The notes under the pieces were generated by a model, which saw only the letters and a list, made by a program, of their open reading frames with translations, was not told where the DNA came from and made no database searches. A DNA stretch of 64,000 nt, taken from assembly GCF_032884065.1 (NCBI RefSeq), contig NC_088866.1:52584068-52648067 (forward strand), given 5' to 3'. Positions 25,194 through 37,098 of this stretch are shown here, piece by piece. A program made the translations under genes and the position numbers. The DNA comes from Artemia franciscana. Lineage: Eukaryota; Arthropoda; Branchiopoda; Anostraca; Artemiidae. Numbering within the stretch: the stretch's first letter is position 1; each line of letters opens with the position of its first letter.

Positions 25194-25904
25194 ATAAAAA
25201 CAGATGACAAAGGGTGTATGTGGCCTTTCCGACCTTTACCCCTAATTGGACAAGCAGTGCCTCTCTTCAGACTGGACTGACAAAAGTCGTAAATTAGCAA
25301 TGCTAGACATTTTCTCAAGAATTGAAAATAGAAATTAAAAATCTCAGCTGCAAAGGTTCATAAAAGATGAAGAAGAAAAAACTGAACAAATAAGTCCTAC
25401 ATGAAAGGACGAAGGTCAACTACACTTTTTAACAGTGATTTACATTAATCTGACTAGATTAAGAAACATTGACCCGAGGACACGGGAGCATAAAAATACC
25501 AGAAATTTTAAATAATAAGATCGGGAACATAATTAAAGTCCAAATAGTTTTACGTTTTTATTGGCAATAAATCAGTTTTACTGTGCATTAAAAGAGACAC
25601 AGCACAAAAGGTATTTAAATAAAAAATTGAATTCAATTGAGTTGCCAAAATTATTTTTCTCTGACAACAAAAGCCAATCACATACTCACAGGAGGGAGAA
25701 ATGAAGCGAGAGAGAGAGGGGAAATGAAACCTGAATGTGTTCTTACAGGTATGGGAAGGGGATTTTGGTTCCCTTTGGACAGCTTCCACTCAAATTTGAT
25801 TGAATTCAAATACAATTTAAGGTCTTATTTTGTCTTTAATATTCAATATTCACTTAACATTCAATATTCACTTAAGGTCTTATTTTGTCTTATTAAGGTC
25901 TTAT
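25194..25904. other. Intronic sequence, no gene seen
   Basis: Frames of 79-100 codons occur on both strands around 25550-25940 but carry no recognisable motif. A short duplicated TTCAATATTCACTTAA block lies near 25845-25880. Confidence 0.45.
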
Positions 25905-25910
25905 ATTACA

Positions 25911-26060
25911 GTAGCATGTACCCTTCCCTCCATCCTTAAGCACGGAAACCACCCTAATTCGTGTAGCTCGTATAGGCTAATTTCAGTAGTGTGTACCCAT
26001 CCCTCCATCCTTAAGCACGGAAACCACCCTAATTCGTGTAGCCCGTATATGCTAATTACA
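25911..26060. repeat. Tandem duplication, about 76-bp unit
   Basis: CCTCCATCCTTAAGCACGG followed by AAACCACCCTAATTCGTGTAG occurs twice, near 25929 and 26001, with few differences. The function is unknown. Confidence 0.85.
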
Positions 26061-26485
26061 GGTTTCACGCAGGTTTTCAGGGAAGCAGTCTAGATAAAAA
26101 AGCACATACACACGAAAAGGTAGCTCTCAATAGAGACACGGGAGAAACTTCTCTAAGTCCCGTTTATGACAAAATTATTAATTCCGATCGTTTTCCCATA
26201 AATCCACGAATTTTGTTTCACAATCAAACAAAATATCTGATAATAATTTACCTGGAAAGTGATTAGCCTTTAAGAGTGCTGTAAGTAAGATGAAATTGTG
26301 AAATGTCATTTAGAATTGTGGTTTTTATTCAGTTACCCTTTCACCGTTACTAAATAAGGGTTATCACATTTTAGTTTTGTATTTTTAGTTTTAGTTTTGT
26401 ATAATTCATTTATATTAGTTTTGTTATATTTTTTAGTTTCGTAAAATTCAATTTGCGAATTGTGATGTAAATCAGTTTAGTTTCA

Positions 26486-27345
26486 GCCCTGGAATTAGTG
26501 TTCAGCATGCTCATTGTGCCTTAGCTTCTCTTGTCAAAGAGGCAGCGTCTAATCGAAACGCCCTAAATTTCTGTACTATGGACCGGTCCAAAGCTTTTGA
26601 TTCGGTTTCTCAGTCTCAAGCTTAGTTTCGTCTTAGTCAATTTAGTGTTAATCCTTCGGTTATTTCAGTTTTGAAAGTTCTGAAATTATCATTCCTATGC
26701 GCACGTTTACAGTTTTCTAATAGTGATTATTTTGGCCATATGCCAATTCAAAGTGGCTTTCGACAAGGTCAAGTCCACTTTCCTTATAGATTTCATTTCT
26801 GTATTGAGAGTGTTTTTACAAGTATTTCAACTACGTGTTTTTCGGGTCTTCGAATCACTAGAACCGGGTTTCTTTATTGAAACCCGTTGAATTTATTGAA
26901 ACCCGTTGAATAAAATCCGTTTTATTGAAACCCTACGTGTTATTTCTGTATTGAGAGAGTGTTTTTACAAGTGTTTCAACTACTTGTTTTTCGGGACTTC
27001 GAATAACTAGAACCGAGTTTTCGTGTTCTGTACAACAAGTCACCTCTTCATTTCGTAATATAGGGCTAGATCTAAATGTTGATAAATATGAGTATGTTAT
27101 TTTTAATAGTGATTCTTCATTCGAGAATTTAAATTGCAGCAGTTTTTGTATCCCCTGGGTTACTTCTATTTGTTGGTTAGGTTTAACTGTTTTTACTACC
27201 ACTATTTCTATTAGGCATCATACTCTTGTTAACATAAAAACCAAATTAAAGATTGGCTATTCTAAAATTGTTGCAAAACGTGGCCGTTACACCAGGAAAG
27301 CCTTGACAACTGATTATTTTGTTCTAGCCCATTCAGATTCCAAAA
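26486..27345 (+). pseudogene. LINE reverse transcriptase fragment with internal duplication
   Basis: The plus strand reads FSPGISVQHAHCALASL, then the catalytic-type block MDRSKAFDSVS, VNPSVISVLKVL, IQSGFRQGQV and IESVFTSISTTCFSGLRITR. The last block occurs again (from about 26941) after a short repeated filler. It continues with LDLNVDKYEYVIFN, WVTSICWLGLTV and KTKLKIGYSKIVAKRGRY. The order matches a non-LTR reverse transcriptase palm and thumb. Stops and the duplication make it dead, and the YxDD box is missing. The clade is not assigned. Confidence 0.75.
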
Positions 27346-27718
27346 GTTAGGTGGCCTGACCAAAATTCACTTCAGGCATCACCACTTTTAAGGAGGCAAG
27401 ACCCTGCGACAGAGAGATTTCAAATGCAGGCCCCAGAGCAGGGGCAGACCCAGACGACATCTATTGCCTAAAAACTGCATCAAACCACCAAACCCAAGGC
27501 CACGATGAAAGGATACTGAGCCACATTCCCTACAGCAAGAGCAAAAGTAGATGACGTATTCCCTAAAACTTTCAAAAAAAAGTGCCATAAAGGCCCCGAA
27601 CAAAGAACAATACCGGTATGTTGACACGAAGTCGACACAGCGGAGGAAGCACGTAATTAGAAAAAAAAACCAGCGAAATAGTGAAAAAACAAACAGAAAA
27701 ATAGTGAAAAAAACTCAC

Positions 27719-27950
27719 CGATCCAAGTACAACAGCACCAGTGTATCGAGAAGGCAGTTTGGCAGCCATGCCATATACAGTATTCTGATAAATTCCACCG
27801 GCCATATTTAATATGACAACCAATGCCATTGTTGTTACATAAAATTCATATTGCCATTCTGACGAATTAACCATTGCCAGTATAACTGTTGCTATGAATA
27901 CAAGCACCATGACTAATATACTGCTGATAACACGGATAGTAAGGTTTCCC
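27719..27950 (-). CDS. SLC29: ENT transporter, exon 3 (TM3-TM4)
   Basis: The acceptor CTCCTTTTAG precedes 27950 and the donor GTGAGT follows 27719. The 232 bases give one completing base plus 77 codons. The sequence runs GNLTIRVISSILVMVLVFIA (TM3), a short loop with SSEWQYEFYV, TM4 with NMAGGIYQNTVYGMAAKLP, and RYTGAVVLGS leading into TM5. The G-x-x-Q-x-x-x-x-G-x-A pattern in TM4 is an ENT feature. The first G completes a glycine codon with the GG that ends exon 2, giving VSCGGNLTIR. No disruptions are seen. Confidence 0.95.
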
Positions 27951-28449
27951 CTAAAAGGAGGAAATTATGGTAATGATATAGAACTCTAACAGGCACACCT
28001 ATAGGAAATTGATAACCCGGAACTTAATTCCGGTGACAAGATTTTCAAAAACGTTACCATAACAATCTAAACAAGAAGAAGAGAAATTAAATTAATATTT
28101 CCCCTGACTGTCGAAATAATTATGACCTAAATCGGCCATGTTTAACGTGACAACCAATGTCATTATTTTCGACAGAGACAGAGAGAGACACTTCTATTAT
28201 ACAGATCATCAATATACAAGAGAACCACATCAGCCACTTTAGAAAGCCAAAGACTTGTTATTAGTGGCTGATAAACATTCAATGAACAACAATACCGACA
28301 ATATTAATAAAAAAAATTAAATAAAATGAAATGAGACAAAAAAATGGGAAAGAGAAGACAAAAGGAAAATAAAGAAGAAGAAGAGATAGAAAGAGAGAGA
28401 GAGAGAAAAATCATACTTAAAAAACAAAACAATAAGCCATCACATTTAA

Positions 28450-28875
28450 ATTATTTACTTAGTCCCGTCCCAGAAGGTGGTTCTTCAGTCTAATCTTAAA
28501 ATGGCTAAGATTTTAAGATAACCTTACACTCGTTGGTAAAGCATTCCATACTACTGGTCCAGCAAACCTGGGACTAAAACTTGCCCTCTGAGAGCTGCGA
28601 CACTCATATACCATACTGTGGTATTATGTCTAATAACTGTGGTATGAAGAATTCCTTGTAAACATTTGACGAAAAATTTTAGGGGACAAACCATAAATAC
28701 TCTGAAATACGAAAATAGCAAGTTGATAATCATGAAGTTGGCTAACATTAAGAATCATGAGTTTCCTATAACAATTAACTGTATCATTTTCACCATGGAC
28801 ATAATTACAAAAGATTTCACTAACACTAATGGTCAAGTTTCCACTAGTAGAAATTATGGTATTAATAAAGAACAC
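28450..28875 (-). pseudogene. LINE C-terminal fragment
   Basis: The minus strand contains LHDYQLAIFVFQSIYGLSPKIF and, after a stop, RASFSPRFAGPVVWNALP and LSHFKIRLKNHLLG. This pattern ends many non-LTR reverse transcriptase proteins, where a block like FKGPKLWNSLP is followed by FK..LK..L. Stops and frame changes break it. Confidence 0.7.
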
Positions 28876-29079
28876 TGCCCCAAATACTGAAAATTAATAT
28901 TTTCCTTATAGTCGAAATGCATACATTTTGAAAACGAACAGAAATTCGAAACGTGAAACGTGAAATAAAAGCGAGAAAGTGAAAAAAGAGAAATGAATAT
29001 TGAATATAAGTAAACATGATTATACTTATGAATTAGATTTAATCAAATATGGTTATAAAGAAAGGATAAAGATCCTCCT

Positions 29080-29248
29080 GAGCCATTGCTGGCGCACATG
29101 GCGTCGAGTCGACGTTTCAGTTGCTGGGTGTTTTTACAGGGACATTTACAGGGTGTTTTTCACAGATTGTCGCCCAACCTTGCTGCAGCGGGGATCGATC
29201 CCGGGTGCTCGGCATTGCCAAGCACTGCAATCCACTGTGCTATATTAG
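29080..29248 (-). mobile_element. tRNA-derived SINE
   Basis: The minus strand contains TAGCACAGTGGA, close to a pol III A box (complement of 29231-29242). About 30 bases further lies GGGATCGATCCC, a B-box-like block with paired flanks CGGG...CCCG (29190-29205). A body of about 100 bp follows downstream. The A/B spacing fits a tRNA-like head. It is not a functional tRNA: no full cloverleaf or anticodon arm is evident. Confidence 0.7.
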
Positions 29249-29689
29249 GTTCAAATATAATTATCTATAAACATAATTAAATAGGTTGTCAATTCTGACC
29301 TCAGGCTCACACATCAGTCTCCTTTATGTCTGGTTGTCGATGATAAGCTTATCAACGAATTTTCAAAAAGAATTTAATTCGTGTTTTGCAAATATTGGTA
29401 AAACAGAAAGCTTCTGCTGCTTTTTCCCCGTTACTATACGGTTTCAGGTCTCATCTTTCTTTTTCCTTTTTTTATTATCTTTTATTCGTTACAAGGCCTC
29501 TTTGTATTAAGCCAATGTTCATTGAACCAGTGTCTGATACAGAAATTAATTGGATTTTTATAGGGACTCAAGAATTACATGTCATCTGACCCTGAAAATC
29601 CTCCAACTTAGAAATCAAGTTTATACTTCCATTATTTATACCTTGACAAACTTATTGACCTTTCCTATCATTATGTTATATTCTCGAGG

Positions 29690-29945
29690 GCAGTCAAGTT
29701 TGTCCGAATAATAATTCTAAATGAAGGTGGGCTATGAATTAATCCAGCTAACTATCGGCTGATATCTCTGTTGTCTGTGTTTGGCAAAACTTTTGAAAAG
29801 GTGATGCATTACTATTTCTTATGATTTTCAATTCGGTTTTCGAACAAATCATTCCACTGAGCAATCTTGCTCATATTATTTGTCTTGTCTGTTCATTCTG
29901 TTCATTTCTGATCGTAAACTTTATTTGTTCTGCTTCATTCTTCAT
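29690..29945 (+). pseudogene. LINE reverse transcriptase fragment
   Basis: The plus strand encodes NPANYRLISLLSVFGKTFEKVMHY, then in another frame QFGFRTNHSTEQ, the first conserved blocks of a non-LTR reverse transcriptase. Several bases between the blocks are missing and the frame is lost soon after. It is a short dead piece. Confidence 0.75.
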
Positions 29946-30276
29946 TGACCCAGCAGTGGCTAGCTCAAAAGATATATAGGTCAAGACTGTTAAATAATAG
30001 CATAAACTGGGTTTAAAACTGTTAAATAATTAAACAGTATAAATTTAATAAGTTTTTTTAGTTGTAGTTCAGTGGTATTTATTTTCTAATTAAATAGGTT
30101 AATTTTAATTGTTCAGTTCAAATAATTAGTTTAGCAAGTATTAGTTTGACCTAGCTAAGCCTACTGCTCTGTTTTAAAATGCTAGAAAATAGACTTGAAA
30201 ATATGGCAATAGAAAAAAAGAAGTAGATATGGTAAAAAAGGTAGCTAAATATGGCAATTATTATTTATAATAAAGG

Positions 30277-30345
30277 TAGCTGGGATTCAGTTCCGATCCC
30301 CATTTTGCTAAGTGAATAGCAATCCACTGTGCGGTTTCAGGAGGC
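30277..30345 (-). mobile_element. Degenerate tRNA-SINE head, second copy
   Basis: The minus strand has CGCACAGTGGATTGC (A-box region) and GGGGATCGGAAC (B-box region) at tRNA-like spacing. It matches the head of the SINE at 29080-29248 with more decay. No clear body follows. Confidence 0.5.
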
Positions 30346-30763
30346 AACTCAATTTTGTCTCTCAAGAAAACACATACAAACAACCAATGGCATCTAGCCT
30401 ACTCAGCTGGCACCAACATAAAATATGAACGAATAGCCCACGCTAGATGGCAACAGCAGGCTTTACTACAAATAAAATTTATACTAAAACATAATTTTTT
30501 TCAAAAACCTATAGCAAATACTACTTGTCTTATAATAACTTTTAAATAATTAAGCATAAATGGCATATATAAAATAGCATAAAAAAGTAAGTTAAAACTT
30601 AAACTTTATCATAAAAACAAATATTTATACATAAAAAAAATTATGTAGTAGTAGTAGTAGACAGGTTTAATAGCAAAAACTTGAAAGCTGTCGCTGATTT
30701 GTGTTTTTTTACAACATATACAAAATCAAGCTGCACTAGTAAATATAAATAAAACTATAAATA

Positions 30764-31140
30764 TTAACTCTTATTATACATTTTGACGAAAACCGGGACG
30801 AAAGAATTACCATATCGGTTTGTTCTTGTTTTAACGGGAACTAACTTATCTTGCTTTCTCGTTCTTGATGGTAGAGGTTGATCAGGTAGAATGTCACAGT
30901 GCTGAGATTTAGAAAGCAAGTACTTTCCGAAACTCATTATCAGAGTTTCGTACCGGTTTTGGAGTGACGGCAGTCCTAGCACTTCCAGAGCCTTTTCGTA
31001 GGGGATGTCACGGCGGCCCAAGATGATCGATACGCCTCGCTTCTGAACCGATTCAAGCTCCTGACAAAGATACGCTGTTCTCAGTCCTGAGGGCACCCAA
31101 ACAGGACACGCATATTCCAGAATGGGGCGGACATACGCTA
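30764..31140 (-). pseudogene. LINE C-terminal reverse transcriptase fragment
   Basis: The minus strand reads AYVRPILEYACPVWVPSGLR, then ELESVQKRGVSIILGRRDIPYEKALEVLGLPSLQNRYETL and a basic tail ending at a stop. The LEYACPVW and ES.QKR...I blocks are standard for the C-terminal part of many non-LTR reverse transcriptases. The frame is open for about 125 codons, but the catalytic region is absent. A short TAG repeat lies just downstream, near 30647-30660. Confidence 0.75.
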
Positions 31141-31519
31141 TGTATGCATAGTTAAAAATTAAAAAAGAAAATTTCTTTTTTTTATTTTATTATTTTTTTT
31201 CTGACTGAGTCCTGAGTATTTTGGTTTGACTGAGGTCACGAATCGAACAAAAAATAAAAATTTCAGTTTGAATCCAAGCAAACGTTGGGTTAAAATAAGT
31301 GCGAATAAGCATAACAAGTAAAAACATATTAAGTACAATATACGTATATATATCTATATATATAAAAATAAGTTGTCTGTCTGTGTGTCTGTCTGTGGAT
31401 CAGGTGACGTCATGTTTCTGTGTCAGCTGACGTCATGAAGTTAGTTGTCGTCATTTTTGCTATGACGGTGACGTCATTAAAGATATTTAAGACATATATG
31501 TTCACGTAGAAATCTATTA

Positions 31520-31870
31520 ATGTTTAAGTTTAAAATGACTGATGAACTTACAATGGCAAAAGCCGATGAAGATGCTCAAAGAGTCTATGCCAAAAAACTT
31601 GCTGCTGATAGAGAAAGTCAGAAAAGAAAGCGTGCCGAGGAATCAAAAGAACAGCAAGGAAACAGGCTTGAGGCTAAAGAACGCAAAACCGCGCAGTTAG
31701 ATGAAGATCCACCTGGACAGCGTGAGTCAAAACATATCAAAACTGAAAATGATAGCGATGACGATTGGGTTTGGGATTTTGACTCGGATAAGGTCATCAA
31801 TGCCTACCAGATTTTCGTTAAAAAAACAAAGGTTCGGCGATATGTATTTCATAGTGAAGCTGAAAAATAA
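31520..31870 (+). CDS. Helitron N-terminal basic protein fragment
   Basis: A 116-codon frame, highly charged, with KADEDAQRVYAKKLAADRES and KRKRAEESKEQQGNRLEAKE. Such repeated R/K-E-A-rich helices are common at the N-terminus of Helitron proteins. The end (DDDWVWDFDSDKV...) is not recognised. The ATG at 31520 gives MFKFKMTDELTM, also found in the second Helitron copy. It is a fragment, not a complete Rep-helicase. Confidence 0.55.
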   Translation: MFKFKMTDELTMAKADEDAQRVYAKKLAADRESQKRKRAEESKEQQGNRLEAKERKTAQLDEDPPGQRESKHIKTENDSDDDWVWDFDSDKVINAYQIFVKKTKVRRYVFHSEAEK

Positions 31871-31954
31871 AGAAGAAAAAGAAAACTGAAAAAAGAAAAA
31901 ATGTAAAAATCTAAAAAATACTAAAAAGAAAAAACACTCAAAGAGAAATTACTT

Positions 31955-32096
31955 ACCGGGACACAAATGACGACCGGGACAGAGGGAATATAAATAACGA
32001 CCGGGACACTCAAAGAGAAATTACAGACTGGGATACCGGGACACAAATTACGGCCGGGACACAGAGAATATAAATGACGACCAGGACACAGGTATT
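31955..32096. repeat. Minisatellite inside the Helitron
   Basis: Repeated GACCGGGACACA and GGGAATATAAAT blocks recur with units of variable length (about 25-60 bp). The same array is present in the second Helitron copy at 38610-38826. Confidence 0.75.
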
Positions 32097-32277
32097 TAAG
32101 AATATCGTTCAAAGACAAATTTTTAATTGTAAGAAGACCGTTGAAAGAGAAATTTCTAATTGTAAAATGACTGAAGGACCTACAATGGCAACGGTACCAC
32201 CATCGAAGTAGATAACCAGTGGGTTGTTCCATATTCCCCATTAGTGCGAAACGTCAACCCCAAGTCAAATTCGTGCA

Positions 32278-33060
32278 TTGTTTGGCATCATTTTAACAAC
32301 TTGCTCTCCATCAGCTCCTACAGAGTTATGGGAAAAATGTAAGTCAAAAATGGCCGAAGATATACTCCATCGAAAACAGTTAGAGACGTCAGATATGACT
32401 TTTGATTTTACATCAGAAATTTATAACTACACTTTAGTTATTATAGAAGATTTGTGCGTACGTATGGCAAACAAACCTCTTCAGGATTTGGGAATGCCTT
32501 CACCTAACCGTATCGCTGCTGTTTCGACATGTGTAGAATTGGATCGTGAAAAAAGTTACAGTACGAATGATCTATTGTCGTATGTACAAAATAACATTTC
32601 CAAGTTAACGTCGGAACAAAAAGACATTTATGATACGATAGACTCAATTTCAGGACGTATACAACTACCTGCTGATTTCTGTAATTTAGTGACGTCCAAA
32701 AATTAATTGATTGAAAAAGTATTTCCGAATATTCTAAAAAATTATAAAAACAATAAATGGCTAAGTGAAAGAGCGATTCTCGCACCCAAAAATATAGACG
32801 TCCACGAAATCAACAATATTGTTTTGACCAAGATTCGAGACCAGGCAGTCCTTTACAAGTCAGTCGACACAGTTTTGGAACCAAATGAAACGGTTAATTA
32901 TCCATCTGAATTTTTAATTTCCATAGATCTTTCAGGGTTTCCACCACACGTGCTACAACTAAAAATAGGCGTACCAATAATACTTTTAAGAGATATCAAC
33001 CCACCAAAGCTTTGCAATGGCACGCGACTTGCCGTAAAAAAAACACAATGGAAAACCTAA
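32278..33060 (+). pseudogene. Helitron Pif1-like helicase with internal deletion
   Basis: One reading frame has GIILTTCSPSAPTELWEKCK, DLGMPSPNRIAAVS and KLTSEQKDIYDTIDSISG, where a helicase Walker A block should follow. Instead it jumps to IQLPADFCNLVTSKN. After an in-frame TAA at 32703-32705 it resumes with LIEKVFPNILKNYKNN, SERAILAPKNIDVHEINN and IGVPIILLRDINPPKLCNGT, the conserved end of the helicase. A short VDNQWVVPYSP piece of the Rep region lies just upstream (about 32190-32240). The nucleotide-binding motif is missing, so it is inactive. Confidence 0.85.
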
Positions 33061-33364
33061 TAGAGGCCACAATCTTGACAGGGCCTTTATAGGGTGAGGC
33101 TGTTCTTATTCCTCGCATTCCCATGATTCCAACGGATCTGCCTTTTCAATTTAAAATGTTGTATATTCGCAAGTTTTACGCAGTTAATTTGTATTGTATC
33201 TACCTATCTATCTATCTATATAAAAACGAGCTGTGTGTATGCATGTTTGTTTGTTTGTAAAAAGAGCGTTTGCATATGACGTCATTATTAGTGCATACGG
33301 CTTTGTATATGCACAGACAATGGGAAAGCCAAGAATGTTGTATATTCGCAATTTTTACGTAGTT

Positions 33365-33535
33365 TAACTCCTGCAGACGAAATGAATGCTTGCCTGAAAA
33401 ATTCTAATTTATGGGCACACGTAAAAATATTAAAAATTAACTACAAATATGCGTGTCCGATTGCAAAACGATGACTCTGGTCAAACATTTTCAGATCAAT
33501 TGCTGGCAATTGGAAACGGAAAGCTCCCAGTAGTG
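33365..33535 (+). pseudogene. Second Helitron helicase fragment between direct repeats
   Basis: Reads PADEMNACLKNSNLWAHV, then in the adjacent frame NMRVRLQND-like text followed by SGQTFSDQLLAIGNGKLPV. This is a helicase segment missing from the main frame upstream. It is flanked by two direct copies of a ~50-bp block containing AATGTTGTATATTCGC and TTTTTACGTAG (33320-33366 and 33528-33582). A TC-start motif (TCTATCTATCTATATAAAAA) near 33210 suggests a nested second Helitron. Confidence 0.7.
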
Positions 33536-33682
33536 GGAAAGCCAAAAATGTTGTATATTCGCAATTTTTACGTAGTTTGAAACACATATATAAATCTATC
33601 TATATTCACAGGTGAAACACAGGGACACAGCTACAATGGCGCGTAACTAATATGGCGCGTAACGACTTACGCGCGCGGGGGG

Positions 33683-33910
<228 letters not shown>

Positions 33911-34149
33911 TGTATGTTTGTACATCTGTACTAAAAAAAAAAAAAAAAAAAAAATAGAGAAAAAACTAAAAAAAAACACTAAAAAACAAAGAAAAATATA
34001 TATAAAAAACTAAAAAGGGTTTAGGGGGATTTAGGGCAGGGGACTAGCTAACACTCCACGCGTTGCTGTATATAGTATGGGAATTCGGAATGCGACAGGA
34101 TTCTATAAATGGATTCTTATTGTTGTTTATCTTCTACCCGTAGACAATT

Positions 34150-35550
34150 TGAGACATTTTGCTGTCTTTTCATATGCAGTCTTTTCAAAGATATTTGATT
34201 ATTAAATCATGTCTGGTTTTTAATAACGATGCCTACTAAGCTTCAAACTTTCTGTTTTCTTTTTAAAAGTTTTTCACTTGTTTTAATTCCTTGTTAAAGT
34301 ATATACATATATTTTTGGAACTACTAGTTTTTTGCTCTTTGCACGATTTATTGTCTTTTCATACTATATTTTTCAAAGATATTTGATTATTGAGACTAGT
34401 CCGATTTATAAAAACGCTAGTAGGTTACTAAGCTTCAAACTTTTGTTTTGTTTTTTAACGTTTTTAAATTGTTGTAATCCCTTGTCAAAATAGAGAATCA
34501 CCCTTTGTAATAATTGCCAATTTCCGGTTTTGGGGCCTTCCTACTGACATTACGAAAATGGTTGCATTCAAAAAGGTTTTCTTTTTTAAGGTTTTTGAAT
34601 TATTGTACTTTCTTGTTAAAATATATACATATATTTTTGTTATTACCAGTTTTTCGCTCTTTACGCAATTTAATATCTCTTCATACTGTATCTTTTCATA
34701 GATATTAGACTATTAAAGCTAGTCCGATTTCTAAAAACGATATGTACTAAGCTTCGAACTTTTGGTTTTCTTTGTTTTTGGTTTTTGAATTGTTGTAGTT
34801 TCTTGTCAAAATAGAGAATCATTATTGTAGTAATTGCCAGTTTTTGTTATTTGGCCCTTCCTACTGAATGGTTGCGAGCCATCGCATTCATTTAACTGGT
34901 CGCGTTCAAACCAGCAAGCTTAATCACGCAGCGAGTTGATTTTATGTAACAAATAAACAGACTAATTTTAAAATTTTCAGGTATTTTTCTAGTTTGAATT
35001 AAACCATTAAAATTATTGCTTTTTTAAACTTAATTTTAAACTTAATTTTACTTAATTTTAAACTTAAATTTTCATTATTAAACCATAAAAATTATTGCAC
35101 CGTAATTTTCACGGTGATTTACGGTGAAATAACTTTGGTGATTCTGAACTGAGCTTTTTTTTTTTTCCATGGCTTTAAAAGACATTCTTATACTTATAAC
35201 AAAACAAATTTGGTAACGTCGTTTTTCTAACGATTTCTACTAAGCTTCAAACTTTTGGTTTTCTTTTTTGACATTTTTGGTTCGCTGCAATCTCATTTTA
35301 AAATATATAAAACTGTTTTGCAACTACCAGTATTTGGCACTTTACGTAATTTAATGTCTTTTCATGCAAATCTTTTCAAAGATGTTTGATTATTGAATCA
35401 AGTCTGAATTCTAACAACGATGTCTATTAAGCTTCAAACTTTTGATTTTCTTTTTTAAGTGTTTGAATTGTCGAAGTCTCTTGTCAAAATATATAAATAG
35501 TTTTGCAATTACCAGTTTTTTGCTTTTTAAGCAATTAAAAAAAAAACTTT
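34150..35550. repeat. Degenerate tandem repeat, about 190-bp unit
   Basis: CTAAGCTTCAAACTTT-type blocks occur near 34235, 34428, 34747, 35240 and 35427. They alternate with CTTTTCATAC..TTTTCAAAGATATTTGATTATT and TCTTGTCAAAATATATA blocks. Spacing is about 190 bp between complete neighbours, longer where units are partial or interrupted. No coding role. Confidence 0.7.
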
Positions 35551-36538
35551 TCTATGACTGAAAATCTTTAATCTTTCCAAGTAAATATGACAAATATGAC
35601 AACGTCACTGCAATACTGATATATATATAAAATACGTCAATCACATCCATTTTTTCCCAAAATTAAGGCTCTTGACAAATTTTATCAAACCTCTGACCTA
35701 TCTAGGTCGTTTTTTAGGCCAGAATATCTCAGGATACAAATTTTCCCGAAAAATAAGGAGCCGTTTTCAAGAAAAATATGTACACATGAATAAATAATTA
35801 TTGCGCACTTACATAAGTATATATCTATATCATGAAAAGAGAAATCACCAATGCTACAGCACAAACACAAAAAAAAAAAAAGAAAAAAAAAAGAGACAGA
35901 AGGAGAAAAGGAAGACTGTTTTCCTAAATTAGTGATTAATATAGACCAGCACTTGAATGAGGCCTTAACCCTACTCATCCATACAATCACATAGGTCAAA
36001 CAGCATAGCCACACACAATCAACCATAAAGAATAATCCATGGACAGGCAGTCATGTCGTCAATAAGTATAAGTCGTCATTTACCGAACAATAGAAAAAAT
36101 AATATAGACAAATAATTCAGAGGCAACACCCAACATAAGGGCTCATCAGGAGAATACACTGGCCTATATAGGGTTTCGCCACTCTAAATTCTCTACCCAG
36201 CACAGTGTTGTGGCTACCACAGAATACCCATGGCATCCCCGCGTCAGGTATCACCCCCAAAATACATGCCTATGAAAAAAAACAGCAAATGTAAAACAAC
36301 CAAGTAAAACCAAAACAAGCTTATCCTGTTAATATATCCCTCCCTTTAGCAACAATAGGTAAACTAAATATTATAAATTTTACCAAATCACAAATATTAA
36401 CACATTGCAAAAAACCTGAATGAACTAAACAATTATAGAATTCATCTTTACCATGTGGCTAATTTTTTTAAAAAATCCGCTCAATTAGAAACACAATTCA
36501 AAATAAATGGCGCTGTGACATTTCTCGAACCTCCGAAA

Positions 36539-37093
36539 TTAGTTAAAAATTTCTTTAAGTATTTCTAGATAATTCTTTTGATATTTATTTAAAAATTCGT
36601 TATAATGAAAACTAAATTTTTTAAACTGCCAAGTTAATTTATTTGCAGAGAAACCTCTTGATATCAATTTTTGGCTTAAGATTTTACATCTATTTTTAAA
36701 ATCAATATAATTACTACAAATCCTTGCATAACGAAGTAACTGTGAGAAAAACGCTGAATATGTGATATTTGAGTGTATATTACTTTCAGGGAATGGGAAA
36801 CTAATCACTTCAAAATCAAAATCATCCGTTTTATTATACATTTTAAAACTTAATTTATTATTATCACAAATATTAACATTAAAATCTAAGAAATGATCTT
36901 CATGACAAGCGCCATGACTAGGCTCAAGAATAAGCTCTGATGGATACATATTTTTAAAAATATCAATGAAATCCTTACAATTTAAGACCAAAATATCATC
37001 TAAATATCTTTTATTATTTGACAAAGCATGTTTTAAATTAATAGGATTATTCTTATCCATCATATATTTATATTCTAGTTGACTTAAAAACAA
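36539..37093 (-). pseudogene. Penelope-like reverse transcriptase, C-terminal part
   Basis: A frame of 184 codons continues the element after the frameshift. FLSQLEYKYM is the helix after GIPMG; RYLDDILVLN is the catalytic Y-x-D-D box (YLDD), intact. It continues with HFLDFNVNICDNNKLSFKMYNKTDDF, SNITYSAFFSQLLRYARICSN and a basic thumb, and stops at 36539. No GIY-YIG endonuclease follows in any frame that I can see. Confidence 0.85.
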
Positions 37094-37098
37094 GTCAG

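Noticed and set aside
29180..29246. A functional tRNA gene
   Set aside because: A- and B-box-like blocks are present but acceptor and anticodon stems are not; the sequence continues into a SINE-like body and has a second degenerate copy.
35685..36026. 113-codon minus-strand frame
   Set aside because: It lies in the Penelope-like 3' non-coding region, and the homologous copy at 46079-46490 does not preserve it.
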